A stretch of 64,000 bases of DNA from Leucobacter aridicollis (GCF_013409595.1 NZ_JACCBD010000001.1:372001-436000); one strand, 5' to 3'; shown: positions 25,734 through 35,051, counted from the stretch's first letter. The notes: generated by a model not told the origin, from the sequence alone. A program made the numbers and translations.

Positions 25734-26959
25734 TGGTGCTTGCCCCAGTGTGGATCGCCGGCGCGGGGATGACCCCGTTCGGCATCCACCGTGATCTGAC
25801 CGTCAAACAGCTCACCGCGCAGGCTGTGCGCGAGGCGCTCGCCGACGCCTCAGCGACGACCGCGGACGTTGAGGCCGTGTTCTTTGCGAACACGACACAG
25901 TCGCCGCTTGAGGGGCAACATATGGTGCCGGGGCAGATCGCCGTGCGCGAGCTTGGGATCCAGGGCGTTCCGGTTGTGAACGTCGAGAACGCCTGCGCGA
26001 GCGGCGCCTCCGCGTTCCACCTGGCTGTGGCCTATGTCCGGTCGGGGGCCGCCGACATTGTGCTCGCCGTGGGGGCGGAAAAGATGAACGTTGAGGATCG
26101 GTCACTCGCCATGTCGGTTTTCGACGGCGCCTATGACGTGAGTGCGCCGGAGGAACTCGCGCGCGTGCTGCGAGAGCTCGGCGGGGAAACTGACAGGCCG
26201 ACCGGCCCGAGCTCGAGCTTCATGGATATCTACGCGGCAATGGCGCGAAGCCACATGGATCGCTACGGCACGACGCAGCGGCAGCTCGCGCTGATTGCGG
26301 AGAAGAACCACCGCCACTCGGTGGCGAACCACCGGGCGCACTACCGAAAGCCCATGAGCGTCGACGAAGTACTGGCGGCGCGTGCGCTCGCCTTCCCACT
26401 GACGGTGCCGATGTGCGCCCCGATCACGGACGGCGCCGCCGCCGTGATCGTGTGCTCGGAGCGCGGCATGGCTCGCCTCCAGAGCACCTCCGGGGTGCGC
26501 GTGCTCGCATCGGCGCTCGCGACCGGGAGCGACCGCGACTTCACGACGTTCGATGGCCATGTCAGTGGGGTCGCCGCTCAGCGCGCCTACGAGCAGGCGG
26601 GGCTCGGCCCCGATGACATCGACGTCGCCGAGGTACACGACGCGACGGCGTTCGGCGAGCTGCTGCAGCTCGAGGTGCTGGGACTGTACCGGCCAGGGGA
26701 GGCGGCTGCTGCCGGTGAGCGCGGCGCGACGAGCATCGGCGGCGCGCTTCCCGTGAACCCCTCAGGCGGTCTCGTCTCGAAGGGTCATCCGCTCGCCGCA
26801 ACCGGCCTCGGGCAAATCTTCGAACTTGCAGAACAGCTCAGGGGCCGCGCGGGATCGCGTCAGGTATCGGGCGCGCGCGTCGCGCTCGCTGAGAACGGCG
26901 GCGGGTTCCATCGCGGCGAAGAGGCAGTGGCCTCGGTCATCATGTTGGGAGCGCAGTAG
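25733..26959 (+). CDS. Thiolase / acetyl-CoA acetyltransferase (SCP-x-like)
   Basis: The 408-residue thiolase has the nucleophilic C88 in NACASGASAF. Instead of the classic HEAF it carries VHDATAFGE, as in lipid-transfer/SCP-x type thiolases, and ends with NPSGGLVSKGHPLAATGLGQ. It lacks a conventional C-terminal GCG motif. It would cleave a 3-ketoacyl-CoA with CoA in the pathway formed with the adjacent ligase and SDR. This type often works with a separate small OB-fold protein, which is not seen here. Confidence 0.87.
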   Translation: MVLAPVWIAGAGMTPFGIHRDLTVKQLTAQAVREALADASATTADVEAVFFANTTQSPLEGQHMVPGQIAVRELGIQGVPVVNVENACASGASAFHLAVAYVRSGAADIVLAVGAEKMNVEDRSLAMSVFDGAYDVSAPEELARVLRELGGETDRPTGPSSSFMDIYAAMARSHMDRYGTTQRQLALIAEKNHRHSVANHRAHYRKPMSVDEVLAARALAFPLTVPMCAPITDGAAAVIVCSERGMARLQSTSGVRVLASALATGSDRDFTTFDGHVSGVAAQRAYEQAGLGPDDIDVAEVHDATAFGELLQLEVLGLYRPGEAAAAGERGATSIGGALPVNPSGGLVSKGHPLAATGLGQIFELAEQLRGRAGSRQVSGARVALAENGGGFHRGEEAVASVIMLGAQ

Positions 26960-26961
26960 TC

Positions 26962-28596
26962 ATGGTCACCGCAGTATCGTTCTTCGACCGCGGCTGGCGG
27001 ATCAACCCAGACAAGCTCGCCTACGTCTCCGCGGATGAGTCGTGGACGTTTGACGAGGCGCGGCGCATGTCGAATCAGATCGCCCGCAGTCTCGCCGAGC
27101 TCGGCATCGCGCAGGGCGGCAAGGTCGGGGTGCTTTCCCCGAACGCGCCTCTCGCCTGGCTGTGCGTGCTTGCCGCGTGGCGTATTGGCGCCGTGTGGGT
27201 ACCGCTGAACCCCGACCACCCGACGGACGAGACCGCGCAGCTGCTCACACGCTTCGGCGTCGAGGTGCTCATCTACCACCCAGAGCTCGGCGATCAGGTG
27301 GCGCAGATTCGCGGTGCGGCACCGGACGTCAAGCATCTGCTGTCGCTCGGGCCGGCCCGCGATGACGTCGCTGACGTCGACCTGACTGCCCGGGCGGCGA
27401 CGTATCCAGACACCGCGCCTGACTTCGACGTCAGCGCCGATGACGTCGCGGTCATCGCGCCGACGGGCGGCACGACGGGCCTGCCGAAGGGCGTCATGAA
27501 CACCCACCGCAACGTGTCCGTGATGGTCGCGCACCAGATGCTCGCGCTGCAGTACGGGCAGCACGACAGGCAGGTGAATCTCGCCGCCGCGCCGATGACG
27601 CACTCCGCAGGGTTCTCGTCGCTGCAGGCATCAGCGCGCGGCGGGACGACCGTGATCATCCCGCGAGCGTCGACCGATGCTGTGCTCGACGCGATCGAGA
27701 CGTACGGCGTCACCGAGCTCTTCCTTCCGCCGACCGTTATCTACCGGCTGCTCGATCGTCTTGAAGACGAAGCGCGGGAACTCTCGTCCCTGCGCTATCT
27801 GCTGTACGGTGCGGCCCCGATGTCGACGGAGAAGCTCCGGCGCGGCCTCGAGCTGCTCGGGCCTGTGTTTCTCGAGGTTTACGGGCAGATGGAGGCAGTC
27901 GCGGCGATCAGTTTCAAGCTCCCGCAGGATCACCTCACTGCGACCGGGGAGATCGCGGACGCCGAACGGCTCGCCTCCTGCGGGCGCCCGGGGCCGCTCA
28001 TCCAGGTGTCGGTCCGAGACCCGCTCTCGTTCGTGGAGCTGCCCACGGGAGCGACGGGCGAGATCTGCGTGCGCGGCGATCTCGTCATGAAGGGCTACTA
28101 CGAGGATCCTGAGAAGACCGCCGAGACGATCGTCGACGGCTGGCTTCGCACTGGCGACCTGGGCCACCTCGATGCTTCGGGGTTCCTGTTCATCACCGAC
28201 AGGTCGAAGGATCTCATCATCTCTGGCGGTTTCAACGTCTACCCGAGCGAGGTCGAACAAGCGCTCTGGGGGCACCCCGCAGTGCTGGACTGCGCAGTGA
28301 TCGGGGTGCCTCACCCCGATTGGGGCGAGCAGGTCACCGCCATCGTCGAGCTGCAGCCGGGAGGGAGCGCGTCGGAAGCTGAGCTTCGCGCCCACTGCCG
28401 AGAGCTCCTCGGAGGGGTGCGCACGCCGAAGCGGGTGTACTTCACCGAGCTGCCGCGGAGCGCGAACGGCAAAGTGCTGAAGAAGGAGCTCCGCAGCACG
28501 GGCGAATGGATCGCAGACACGGCCGTGCGCTCCGAGGCCGCAGCCGCTGAGGGCCGCAGCGCGCGGCGGAACGGAGACGCACATGCGAGACCTTGA
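26962..28596 (+). CDS. Acyl-CoA synthetase (AMP-forming)
   Basis: The 544-residue adenylate-forming enzyme activates a carboxylic acid to its CoA thioester. Motifs: APTGGTTGLPKGVMNTH (A3), LYGAAPMS, EVYGQMEAV (A5), LRTGDLGHLD (A7), DRSKDLIISGGFNVYP (A8) and the catalytic lysine in PRSANGKVLKKEL (A10). Substrate is unclear; fatty, aryl or cyclic acids are all possible. It starts two bases after the thiolase stop and overlaps the SDR gene by 14 bp. Confidence 0.9.
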   Translation: MVTAVSFFDRGWRINPDKLAYVSADESWTFDEARRMSNQIARSLAELGIAQGGKVGVLSPNAPLAWLCVLAAWRIGAVWVPLNPDHPTDETAQLLTRFGVEVLIYHPELGDQVAQIRGAAPDVKHLLSLGPARDDVADVDLTARAATYPDTAPDFDVSADDVAVIAPTGGTTGLPKGVMNTHRNVSVMVAHQMLALQYGQHDRQVNLAAAPMTHSAGFSSLQASARGGTTVIIPRASTDAVLDAIETYGVTELFLPPTVIYRLLDRLEDEARELSSLRYLLYGAAPMSTEKLRRGLELLGPVFLEVYGQMEAVAAISFKLPQDHLTATGEIADAERLASCGRPGPLIQVSVRDPLSFVELPTGATGEICVRGDLVMKGYYEDPEKTAETIVDGWLRTGDLGHLDASGFLFITDRSKDLIISGGFNVYPSEVEQALWGHPAVLDCAVIGVPHPDWGEQVTAIVELQPGGSASEAELRAHCRELLGGVRTPKRVYFTELPRSANGKVLKKELRSTGEWIADTAVRSEAAAAEGRSARRNGDAHARP

Positions 28597-29386
28597 CGGG
28601 AAGATCGCGCTCATCATCGGCGCCGGAACCGTCGGCGACGAGATCGGAAACGGGCGGGCGACCGCGCTCCTCATGGCGAGGCACGGCGCGCACGTCGTGT
28701 GCGTCGACCGCGACGAGCGCTCCGCGCGCCGCACCGCGGAGATGATCGGCGCCGAGGGCGGGACTGCGGAGAGCTTCGGGGTCGACGCGACCGACGAGGC
28801 GGCCGTCGCGGGCCTCGCGGACTCGGTGATTCGCGCGCACGGGCGCATCGACGTGCTCGATAACAACGTCGGGATCAGCCTGCTCGGCGGGGTTACAGAG
28901 GCCTCCGCCGAGGACTGGGATCGCGTGCTCGCGGTGAACCTCAGAACCGCTGTCAACGCGATGAAGCATGTCATTCCGCACATGGTCAGGCAGGGCTCGG
29001 GAGCAGTCGTGAACATCTCCTCCATCGCCGCGCTGCGGTGGGGTGGAACCGCGTACGCGACCTACTACACATCGAAGGCGGCGCTCACGCACCTCAGCCG
29101 GACCACGGCCCTCGAGTTCGCGGCGGCGGGGGTCCGCGTCAATACGGTCTCCCCGGGCCTCATCAAGACGCCGATGGTCGCGAACACCGCCGGCCTCGCG
29201 CATGCGTACGGCGCGGAGAGTGTCGAGAAGATGTGGGCCGAACGGGACCGCCAGGTTCCCCTCGGACACATGGGCGAGCCGTGGGACGTTGCCGAGGCCG
29301 CGGTCTTTCTCGCGAGCCCGCGCGCGAAGTTCATTACCGGGGCGGACCTGGTTGTCGACGGCGGCATGACCGTTCGCGCCGCCTAG
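28583..29386 (+). CDS. Short-chain dehydrogenase/reductase
   Basis: The 267-residue SDR has a slightly altered cofactor loop (GAGTVGDEIGNGRATALL), NNVGISLLGG, the catalytic Ser in NISSIAAL, the Tyr and Lys in YYTSKAALTH, and the PGLIKTPM loop. D following the second strand (CVDRDER) suggests NAD preference. With the ligase and thiolase it could supply a hydroxyacyl-CoA or alcohol dehydrogenase step. It is the last gene before a strong terminator. Confidence 0.88.
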   Translation: MRDLDGKIALIIGAGTVGDEIGNGRATALLMARHGAHVVCVDRDERSARRTAEMIGAEGGTAESFGVDATDEAAVAGLADSVIRAHGRIDVLDNNVGISLLGGVTEASAEDWDRVLAVNLRTAVNAMKHVIPHMVRQGSGAVVNISSIAALRWGGTAYATYYTSKAALTHLSRTTALEFAAAGVRVNTVSPGLIKTPMVANTAGLAHAYGAESVEKMWAERDRQVPLGHMGEPWDVAEAAVFLASPRAKFITGADLVVDGGMTVRAA

Positions 29387-29394
29387 CCTCAGAA

Positions 29395-29437
29395 CGCGAA
29401 CGGGGTGCCTGGGCCTATGCCCGGCACCCCGTTCGCG
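29395..29437. terminator. Convergent terminator, SDR operon / purF
   Basis: A 19-bp stem with one bulged T (arms CGCGAACGGGGTGCC and GGCACCCCGTTCGCG at the base) closes on a CTAT loop. Confidence 0.85.
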
Positions 29438-29454
29438 CTCTCAAAGCGCCCCAG

Positions 29455-30915
29455 CTAGCTCGTCTGCGTCGCCTCGACCCAGGCGAGGTACTCTTCGTCA
29501 ATGTTGCCGGCGATGTATTCGCCCGTGAAGCAGCTCTCCTCGAGCTTCGTGACGGTGTCCTGGCCCGCGAGGATCGCGCGGTTCATGCCCTCGACGGTCT
29601 GGTAGATGAGGTGATCCGCGCCGAGTTCCGCCGCGATTTCTGCTGGGGTGCGCCCGTGGGCGATGAGCTCGTCGCGTGATGGCATGTTGATGCCGTACAC
29701 GTGCGGGAACAGCACGGGAGGAGCCGCGGAGGCAAAGATAACCGAGCGGGCACCTGCGGCGCGCGCCATCTCGACGATCTCCCGCGACGTCGTGCCGCGG
29801 ACGATCGAGTCGTCGACGAGCAGCACGTCCTTGCCCTTGAACTCGATGTGCATCGCGTTGAGCTTCTGCCGCACGCTGCGCTTGCGCACCGCCTGGCCGG
29901 GCATGATGAACGTGCGGCCGACGTAGCGGTTCTTAAAGAAGCCCTCACGGTATTCGATCCCGAGGTTGCGGGCGAGCTGCATCGCGGCAGGGCGACCCGA
30001 GTCAGGAATCGGCATGACGACGTCGATGTTTACGCCGGGCAGTTCCTCGCGGATCCGCTCGGCGAGGACGTCACCCATCCGCAGTCGCGCGTCGTACACC
30101 GAGATGCCGCTGAGCACCGAGTCGGGCCGCGCGAGGTAGATGTACTCGAACGCGCACGGGACGAGGCTCGTGTTCGGCGCGCACTGCTGCGACACCATGG
30201 TGCCGTCGGCGCGGATCAGGATCGCTTCGCCAGGTTCAACGTCGCGCACGATCTCGTATCCGCCGGACTCGAGCACGAGCGACTCTGATGCGACGACCCA
30301 TTCGTCTGAACCGCTTTCGGAGGTACGGTGACCGAGCACGAGGGGGCGGATGCCCTTCGGGTCGCGGAAAGCGACAAGCCCGTAGCCCGCGACGAGCGCG
30401 ATCGCTGCGTATGATCCCTCGACGCGCTCGTGGAGCCTGGTCACGGCCTGGAAGACCTGCTCGGCGTCGAGCGACAGGCCCTTGATGCTCGTCTGGAGCT
30501 CGTTTGCGAGCACGTTGAGCAGGAGCTCGGTATCGGAGTGCGTGTTCAGGTGGCGGCGATCCACGTTGTAGAGCTCGGCGGTGAGCTCCCGGGTGTTCGT
30601 GAGGTTGCCGTTGTGGACGAGGATGATCCCGTATGGCGCTCCCACGTAGAACGGCTGCGCCTCTTCCTCGCGGGCGGCGTCGCCCTTCGTCGCGTAGCGC
30701 ACGTGGCCGAGGCCGACGTTCCCCATGAGCTGGCGCATGTCGCGGGTGCGGTACGCCTCGCGAACCTGCCCCTTCATCTTTGACATGTGGAAGAAGTCGC
30801 CCTCGAGGGTGGCGATGCCGGTTGAGTCTTGACCGCGGTGCTGCAGCAGCAACAGGCTGTCATAGATTTGCTGGTTGACGGGTTCGGACGAGACGATACC
30901 GACGATGCCGCACAT
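29455..30915 (-). CDS. purF: Amidophosphoribosyltransferase
   Basis: PurF makes phosphoribosylamine from PRPP and glutamine, the committed purine step. The 486-residue protein starts MCGIVGIVSS, so removal of Met exposes the catalytic Cys with no propeptide. YATKGDAAREEEAQPF is in the Ntn domain, and the PRPP loop VLLVDDSIVRGTTSREI lies near residue 370. The open frame extends 41 codons upstream without conserved sequence, so the ATG at 30915 is chosen. It is divergent from purM. Confidence 0.95.
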   Translation of the reverse strand: MCGIVGIVSSEPVNQQIYDSLLLLQHRGQDSTGIATLEGDFFHMSKMKGQVREAYRTRDMRQLMGNVGLGHVRYATKGDAAREEEAQPFYVGAPYGIILVHNGNLTNTRELTAELYNVDRRHLNTHSDTELLLNVLANELQTSIKGLSLDAEQVFQAVTRLHERVEGSYAAIALVAGYGLVAFRDPKGIRPLVLGHRTSESGSDEWVVASESLVLESGGYEIVRDVEPGEAILIRADGTMVSQQCAPNTSLVPCAFEYIYLARPDSVLSGISVYDARLRMGDVLAERIREELPGVNIDVVMPIPDSGRPAAMQLARNLGIEYREGFFKNRYVGRTFIMPGQAVRKRSVRQKLNAMHIEFKGKDVLLVDDSIVRGTTSREIVEMARAAGARSVIFASAAPPVLFPHVYGINMPSRDELIAHGRTPAEIAAELGADHLIYQTVEGMNRAILAGQDTVTKLEESCFTGEYIAGNIDEEYLAWVEATQTS

Positions 30916-31051
30916 GTTGCGAGTTCGCTCCACTGGGTAGATGTTGGCGCCAGGCGACGCAGCTAATAGTTTCCCACAACTTCCGCCCTGTAAATGATGG
31001 GTGAATGCCGCGTGCGCGATCGGTGTGCCGAATCTCACGCCCGGGGCAGGG

Positions 31052-31057
31052 TACCCT
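31052..31057 (+). promoter_or_regulatory. -10 hexamer of leaderless purM promoter
   Basis: TACCCT followed by 6 nt and GTG at 31064; no Shine-Dalgarno is present. Confidence 0.65.
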
Positions 31058-31063
31058 TGTCGT

Positions 31064-32173
31064 GTGAGCGAAAACTCGTCGATCTATGCCCAGTCCGGTG
31101 TTGACACTGCCGCCGGAGACCTCGCTGTCGAACTCATGAAGTCGGCGGTCCAGCGCACCCACGGGCCGGAGGTGCTCGGCGGGGTCGGCGGGTTCGCCGG
31201 TATGTTCGATGCGTCTGCGCTGACCGGGTACAAGCGGCCGCTGCTTGCCTCGTCGACGGATGGCGTCGGGACCAAGGTCGCGATCGCCCAGGCGATCGAC
31301 AAGCACGACACGATCGGTCAGGATCTCGTCGCGATGGTTGTGGACGACATCGTCGTTGTCGGCGCGAAGCCGCTCTTCATGACTGACTACATCGCCTGCG
31401 GCAAGGTTGTTCCCGAGCGCATCGCCGACATCGTTCGTGGTATCGCCGAGGCGTGCGAGGCGACCGGCACCGCCCTCGTCGGCGGCGAGACGGCGGAGCA
31501 CCCGGGCCTGCTCGGCCCGGACGACTATGACGTCGCGGGCGCCGCAACCGGCGTTGTCGAGGCCGACCGCATGCTGCACCCTGGGTTGGTTCAGGACGGC
31601 GACGTCGTCATCGCGATGGCCGCTTCCGGCCTCCACTCCAACGGCTTCTCACTCGTGCGCCACATCCTGACCGACAAGGGCATCGGCTACGAACAGCACT
31701 CGGCGGAGCTTGGCGCCACCTACGGCGAGGCCCTCCTCACCCCGACCGCGCTCTACACGGCGCCGCTGCTTCGCGTGCTCGAGGACCCCTCGACCCAGGG
31801 CGCGATTCACTCGCTCAGCCACGTGACCGGTGGCGGGATCGCGGCGAATCTCGCGCGCGTGCTGCCCGTTGGCTCGTGGGTCGAGGTCGAGCGGTCGAGC
31901 TGGTCGCCGCTTCCCGTGTTCCGCCACCTCGCGGACCTGGGCGGCCACACGCTTGAGTCGCTTGAGGGCGCCTGGAACCTTGGCGTCGGCATGTTTGCGG
32001 TTGTCGCCGCTGACAAGGCCCCCCTAGTCGCCACCGCCCTCACCGCAGAGGGCCTCGACCCGTGGGTCGTCGGCACGGTCTCGACGGCTGCACGCGACTT
32101 CACCGGATTTGAGCAGGGCGCGAAGGGTGTCGACGGTGGCGCGGTCCGCCTCGTCGGTAGCTACAAGAACTAG
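31064..32173 (+). CDS. purM: Phosphoribosylformylglycinamidine cyclo-ligase (AIR synthase)
   Basis: PurM closes the imidazole ring of AIR using ATP. The 369-residue protein has YAQSGVDTAAGDLAVE, STDGVGTKVAIAQAID, the MVVDDIVVVGAKPLFMTDY core, GGETAEHPG and HVTGGGIAANLARVLP. The GTG at 31064 is fixed by the TACCCT element 6 nt upstream and by the family start; an upstream in-frame extension of 21 codons is not conserved. A classic T-run terminator follows. Confidence 0.95.
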   Translation: MSENSSIYAQSGVDTAAGDLAVELMKSAVQRTHGPEVLGGVGGFAGMFDASALTGYKRPLLASSTDGVGTKVAIAQAIDKHDTIGQDLVAMVVDDIVVVGAKPLFMTDYIACGKVVPERIADIVRGIAEACEATGTALVGGETAEHPGLLGPDDYDVAGAATGVVEADRMLHPGLVQDGDVVIAMAASGLHSNGFSLVRHILTDKGIGYEQHSAELGATYGEALLTPTALYTAPLLRVLEDPSTQGAIHSLSHVTGGGIAANLARVLPVGSWVEVERSSWSPLPVFRHLADLGGHTLESLEGAWNLGVGMFAVVAADKAPLVATALTAEGLDPWVVGTVSTAARDFTGFEQGAKGVDGGAVRLVGSYKN

Positions 32174-32188
32174 CGAACTCACTCCCTA

Positions 32189-32237
32189 CGATCAGGCGGG
32201 GCCGGGACTTCGGTCCTGGGCCCGCCTGATCGTTTTT
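32189..32237 (+). terminator. Rho-independent terminator of purM
   Basis: CGATCAGGCGGG and its complement enclose a second stem with a TTCG tetraloop, and TTTTT follows at 32233-32237. Confidence 0.92.
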
Positions 32238-32252
32238 GCGCGCACACCAGAC

Positions 32253-32261
32253 TTATCCACA
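32253..32261 (+). other. Single perfect DnaA-box sequence
   Basis: TTATCCACA matches the DnaA consensus exactly, in the 160-bp spacer between the purM terminator and the T7SS-like operon. No cluster of boxes or AT-rich unwinding element is nearby, so it is not an origin. Confidence 0.4.
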
Positions 32262-32397
32262 GATTCTGTTTTCCGGTCTCAGGCAGCACGCGCCCCTCGT
32301 AGCCTGGTGGCATCGCTCGTAAGCGACAGTCGGGAGCCGCCCGGCGCTGCGAACCAGGGGGCTCTTCGCAATCTGACAACAGATTGGACGTGCGAAC

Positions 32398-32691
32398 ATG
32401 GCGAACATCAGCATCTCGTATCAAGAGATGGAAGGCGCGGCGGCGCAACTCGGCGTCGGCCGCGATGAGATTACGGCAAAGTTGCAGCAGCTTCAAGGCC
32501 AGATTCAGGGGCTTGTCGGTTCCGGCTTTGTCACTGACACCGCGTCGAAACGGTTCGAGGCCTCGTACACCGAGTACACGGCGAGCGCGAACCGCGTCAT
32601 CGAGAAGCTCACCGAGATTCAGCAGTTCATCACGCACGCCGCAGCCGCGCACCGGGCGATGGACGACGAGATCGCTGCCCGGATCCGCTAG
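32398..32691 (+). CDS. WXG100-family (EsxA-like) secretion target
   Basis: The 97-residue helical-hairpin protein has the WXG100 layout: helix one (YQEMEGAAAQLGVGRDEITAKLQQL), a turn at GSGFVTDTASKRF, and helix two ending IQQFITHAAAAHRAMDDEIA. The Trp of the WXG turn is replaced (GSGF), which occurs in actinobacterial members. WXG100 proteins are exported as dimers by type VII secretion ATPases. It is first in the operon; a small AATCTG-ACAA-CAGATT hairpin lies at 32370-32385 just upstream of its ATG. Confidence 0.85.
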   Translation: MANISISYQEMEGAAAQLGVGRDEITAKLQQLQGQIQGLVGSGFVTDTASKRFEASYTEYTASANRVIEKLTEIQQFITHAAAAHRAMDDEIAARIR

Positions 32692-32712
32692 CGACCGTGC
32701 GGGAGTGGACCG

Positions 32713-33018
32713 GTGGCAGACTCGTTGCGCTTCACGGGCGCCGCGCTTGACGAAGCAACGGAGCGCCTGGCGGGGGCAGTAATTGATATGCGGGAGAGCA
32801 CACCTCTCCGGCACCGGGCGATGCCAACCCTGACCGGCGTCTCAGCGGAGATCGATCGGTTTGCGCAGGGGCTCGCGATCGCCCAGGCGGCCCTCAGCGA
32901 CGCCGCACGCTCGGCCCTGGTGACGATTGCGGGGCTTCGCGAGAGCGGCGCCGACCTCGACGTGCTGCTTGCAGCCGCCCTCGCAGGCGGGCCAACCCTG
33001 GCCGGTGACAGCCGATGA
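32713..33018 (+). CDS. Small helical protein, probable WXG-type partner
   Basis: I do not recognise a named family for this 101-residue protein. It is almost all helix (LRFTGAALDEATERLAGAVIDM; IDRFAQGLAIAQAALSDAARSAL), has no signal peptide and no WXG. Its size, place between the WXG100 gene and the hydrolase, and 4-bp ATGA overlap with the hydrolase suggest a co-folding partner or chaperone-like ESX protein. The GTG start has GGGAG about 9 nt upstream. Confidence 0.6.
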   Translation: MADSLRFTGAALDEATERLAGAVIDMRESTPLRHRAMPTLTGVSAEIDRFAQGLAIAQAALSDAARSALVTIAGLRESGADLDVLLAAALAGGPTLAGDSR

Positions 33019-35051
33019 CGACCCACGTGCCGACGGTCGCTGACGTACTGAATGAGCGCGTCAGCGTTGGCGCGGCATCGGAAGCCCGGAGCATCGCCGG
33101 CGAGATCGCGAATGTCAGGAGGAGCGCCGACAGGTTTGGCATTGCCTGTGTTCAGGCCCAGGCAGCGCTGGAACAGTGCACCGGGCGCTCCGTTGGCGCG
33201 ATTGCGCGTCGGCTGCAGGGGTCGCTGATTCCCGGAGCCGCAATTGTCTCGGATGCTGCAGCGAGCGCGGCGCGAGCGTTTGAACGCTACGCGGGCCGCA
33301 TTTCGGAGCTTGACGATGAGGCTCGGCGGGTGCGTCAAGGAGTGGTCGCGTGGCTGGACAGCATATCGGGTGCCGTGACTGAGATCGAGCGAATCTGTGA
33401 CGCGATCCTGGCCCCGCCCGACTTCTCCTGGGACCGGCCGCCCAGCCCAACCCTGCCCCAGCCTCGGCTGCGCGAATCCGTTGCGCGAGCGGAACCGGTG
33501 GACAGGGAGGCCGCGCTCGCGTTGCTCCAGCAGCATTACGAGGCGCTCTGGCGCAACACCGTGCTGTGCTGGCAAGGAGACGTGCACGACGTGCGGGCGG
33601 CCGCGGACCGATGGCGAGAGCTTGGGGCCGAACGTAGAGCGGCCGAACGAGCGCTCGCGGCCGCCCTCGGCGACACCTCGATCGGGCACCTTATCGCGGT
33701 GAGCCCTGCCGGCTTAGGCGAACGGGCCCGGGTGATCGCGGTCGGGTTGACTGGCGAATTCGCGAGCGTGCGCGCTCCTGCCGTTGCTCCCGGCATGGAG
33801 CACGAACTCCTCGCAGGGCTTTTCCCAACGACAGACGGCTCGAGCGTGTGGCATTCTCCGCCGGACGCGAAAGCTGTCGCCGCCTGGTGGCAGGAACTGG
33901 CGCCTGAGCAGCGGGCCGACCTCATCGCCTCCGTCCCGCTCGTCATCGGCAACTTGCCGGGACTGGCTGGCGCGGTGCGGGACAGCGCAAACAGACTCAT
34001 GATCGAGTTCTATCGGACCAACCCTGGCCTCCTGAGTGTCGACCAGCTCAAGCTCGTGGCCGAGGTGCAGCGCATTCTCGACAGAACCGGCAACCAGGCG
34101 AGACCGCAGCCGCCCGTACACCTGTATTCCTTCTCGCTCACCGAGTCCGCCCCGATGGTCGCAATGAGCTATGGCGACATCGACAGTGCGACCCACGTCA
34201 CCGTGCAGGTCGCAGGCATGGGCAACGACGCGCATGAGGGCCTCGCGACCTGGGATGTCGCTGCCTTGGAACTCTACGACGCGCAGCGGGCCCGGTTACG
34301 ACGGGGCCTAGTGGGCGGCCCAGCAGTTGTCGCCTGGCTCGGGTATGACACCCCTGGGCTTCCTCCTCGACTCGACGTGCTGAGTTCGACGGCAGCGGAG
34401 GCCGGTGCCGGCCGGTTGCGGGCTGAGCTCGACGGAATCGCTGCGCTTCCGGAGACCGTTCCTCGGGCGACGAGCGTCGTCGCGCACTCATACGGGACCA
34501 CGCTTGCGTCGATTGCGCTCACGAAGGTCGAGACCCCGGTGGATACGTTTGTGATGCTTGGTTCGGCCGGAATCGATGTCGCAGTGGTGCCGACGATTGA
34601 TCGCCTACGCGTCAGGTCGCGGGGCGGGCAACCAGCGGTCTACGCCACCACGGCGCCCGCAGACAAGCTCGCGCCAACGGGCGCCGGGCTGTCCCGGAGA
34701 GCGCTCCCCGAAGCCGGAACCGTTGGGCTCCTGGGGGTGCAGCGGCGGTCGAGCGTGCTCGAAGGAGTCACGTCGTTTAAGTCCAGCGGCGACCCGGCCG
34801 CCGGATATGTGGGCACGGATGGGCATTCGATTATCGGCTCCGGCTCGGACACAGCATTTCTGGGAGCGTCCGCATCGACGGGGCGGGGGTACGGGGACCG
34901 GACCACTCAGGCGCTCGCCATGACCGCACAACTCACGACGCAGTCGGCGAGCCCACCAACACGCCAGCTTCGCGAAGCGGTCGCGTCCGACCGTCCTGTC
35001 GCGTCCGAAGTCTGTGCTGTGGGCGCCGAAACTGCGAGGAACCCTCAATGA
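33015..35051 (+). CDS. Alpha/beta hydrolase with N-terminal helical domain, candidate T7SS substrate
   Basis: The 678-residue protein has a long helical, WXG/LXG-like N-terminal half (about residues 1-250). The C-terminal alpha/beta hydrolase domain resembles the DUF1023-type family: VHLYSFSL, AWLGYDTPGLP, the nucleophile elbow VVAHSYGTT (Ser about residue 491) and a candidate catalytic His in GTDGHSII (about residue 604). Lipase or esterase activity is likely; the substrate is unknown. It has no signal peptide. Its location downstream of WXG genes and upstream of the export ATPase suggests it is secreted by this system (inference). It overlaps neighbours by 4 bp on both sides. Confidence 0.78.
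   Translation: MTTHVPTVADVLNERVSVGAASEARSIAGEIANVRRSADRFGIACVQAQAALEQCTGRSVGAIARRLQGSLIPGAAIVSDAAASAARAFERYAGRISELDDEARRVRQGVVAWLDSISGAVTEIERICDAILAPPDFSWDRPPSPTLPQPRLRESVARAEPVDREAALALLQQHYEALWRNTVLCWQGDVHDVRAAADRWRELGAERRAAERALAAALGDTSIGHLIAVSPAGLGERARVIAVGLTGEFASVRAPAVAPGMEHELLAGLFPTTDGSSVWHSPPDAKAVAAWWQELAPEQRADLIASVPLVIGNLPGLAGAVRDSANRLMIEFYRTNPGLLSVDQLKLVAEVQRILDRTGNQARPQPPVHLYSFSLTESAPMVAMSYGDIDSATHVTVQVAGMGNDAHEGLATWDVAALELYDAQRARLRRGLVGGPAVVAWLGYDTPGLPPRLDVLSSTAAEAGAGRLRAELDGIAALPETVPRATSVVAHSYGTTLASIALTKVETPVDTFVMLGSAGIDVAVVPTIDRLRVRSRGGQPAVYATTAPADKLAPTGAGLSRRALPEAGTVGLLGVQRRSSVLEGVTSFKSSGDPAAGYVGTDGHSIIGSGSDTAFLGASASTGRGYGDRTTQALAMTAQLTTQSASPPTRQLREAVASDRPVASEVCAVGAETARNPQ

Noticed and set aside
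32253..32261. DnaA box as evidence for a replication origin
   Set aside because: Only one perfect box, no AT-rich unwinding element and no dnaA/dnaN neighbours; a near match at 47734 is equally isolated.
32700..33018. Small helical gene as a second WXG100 protein
   Set aside because: It has the right size and position but no WXG or equivalent turn, so only a partner role is proposed.
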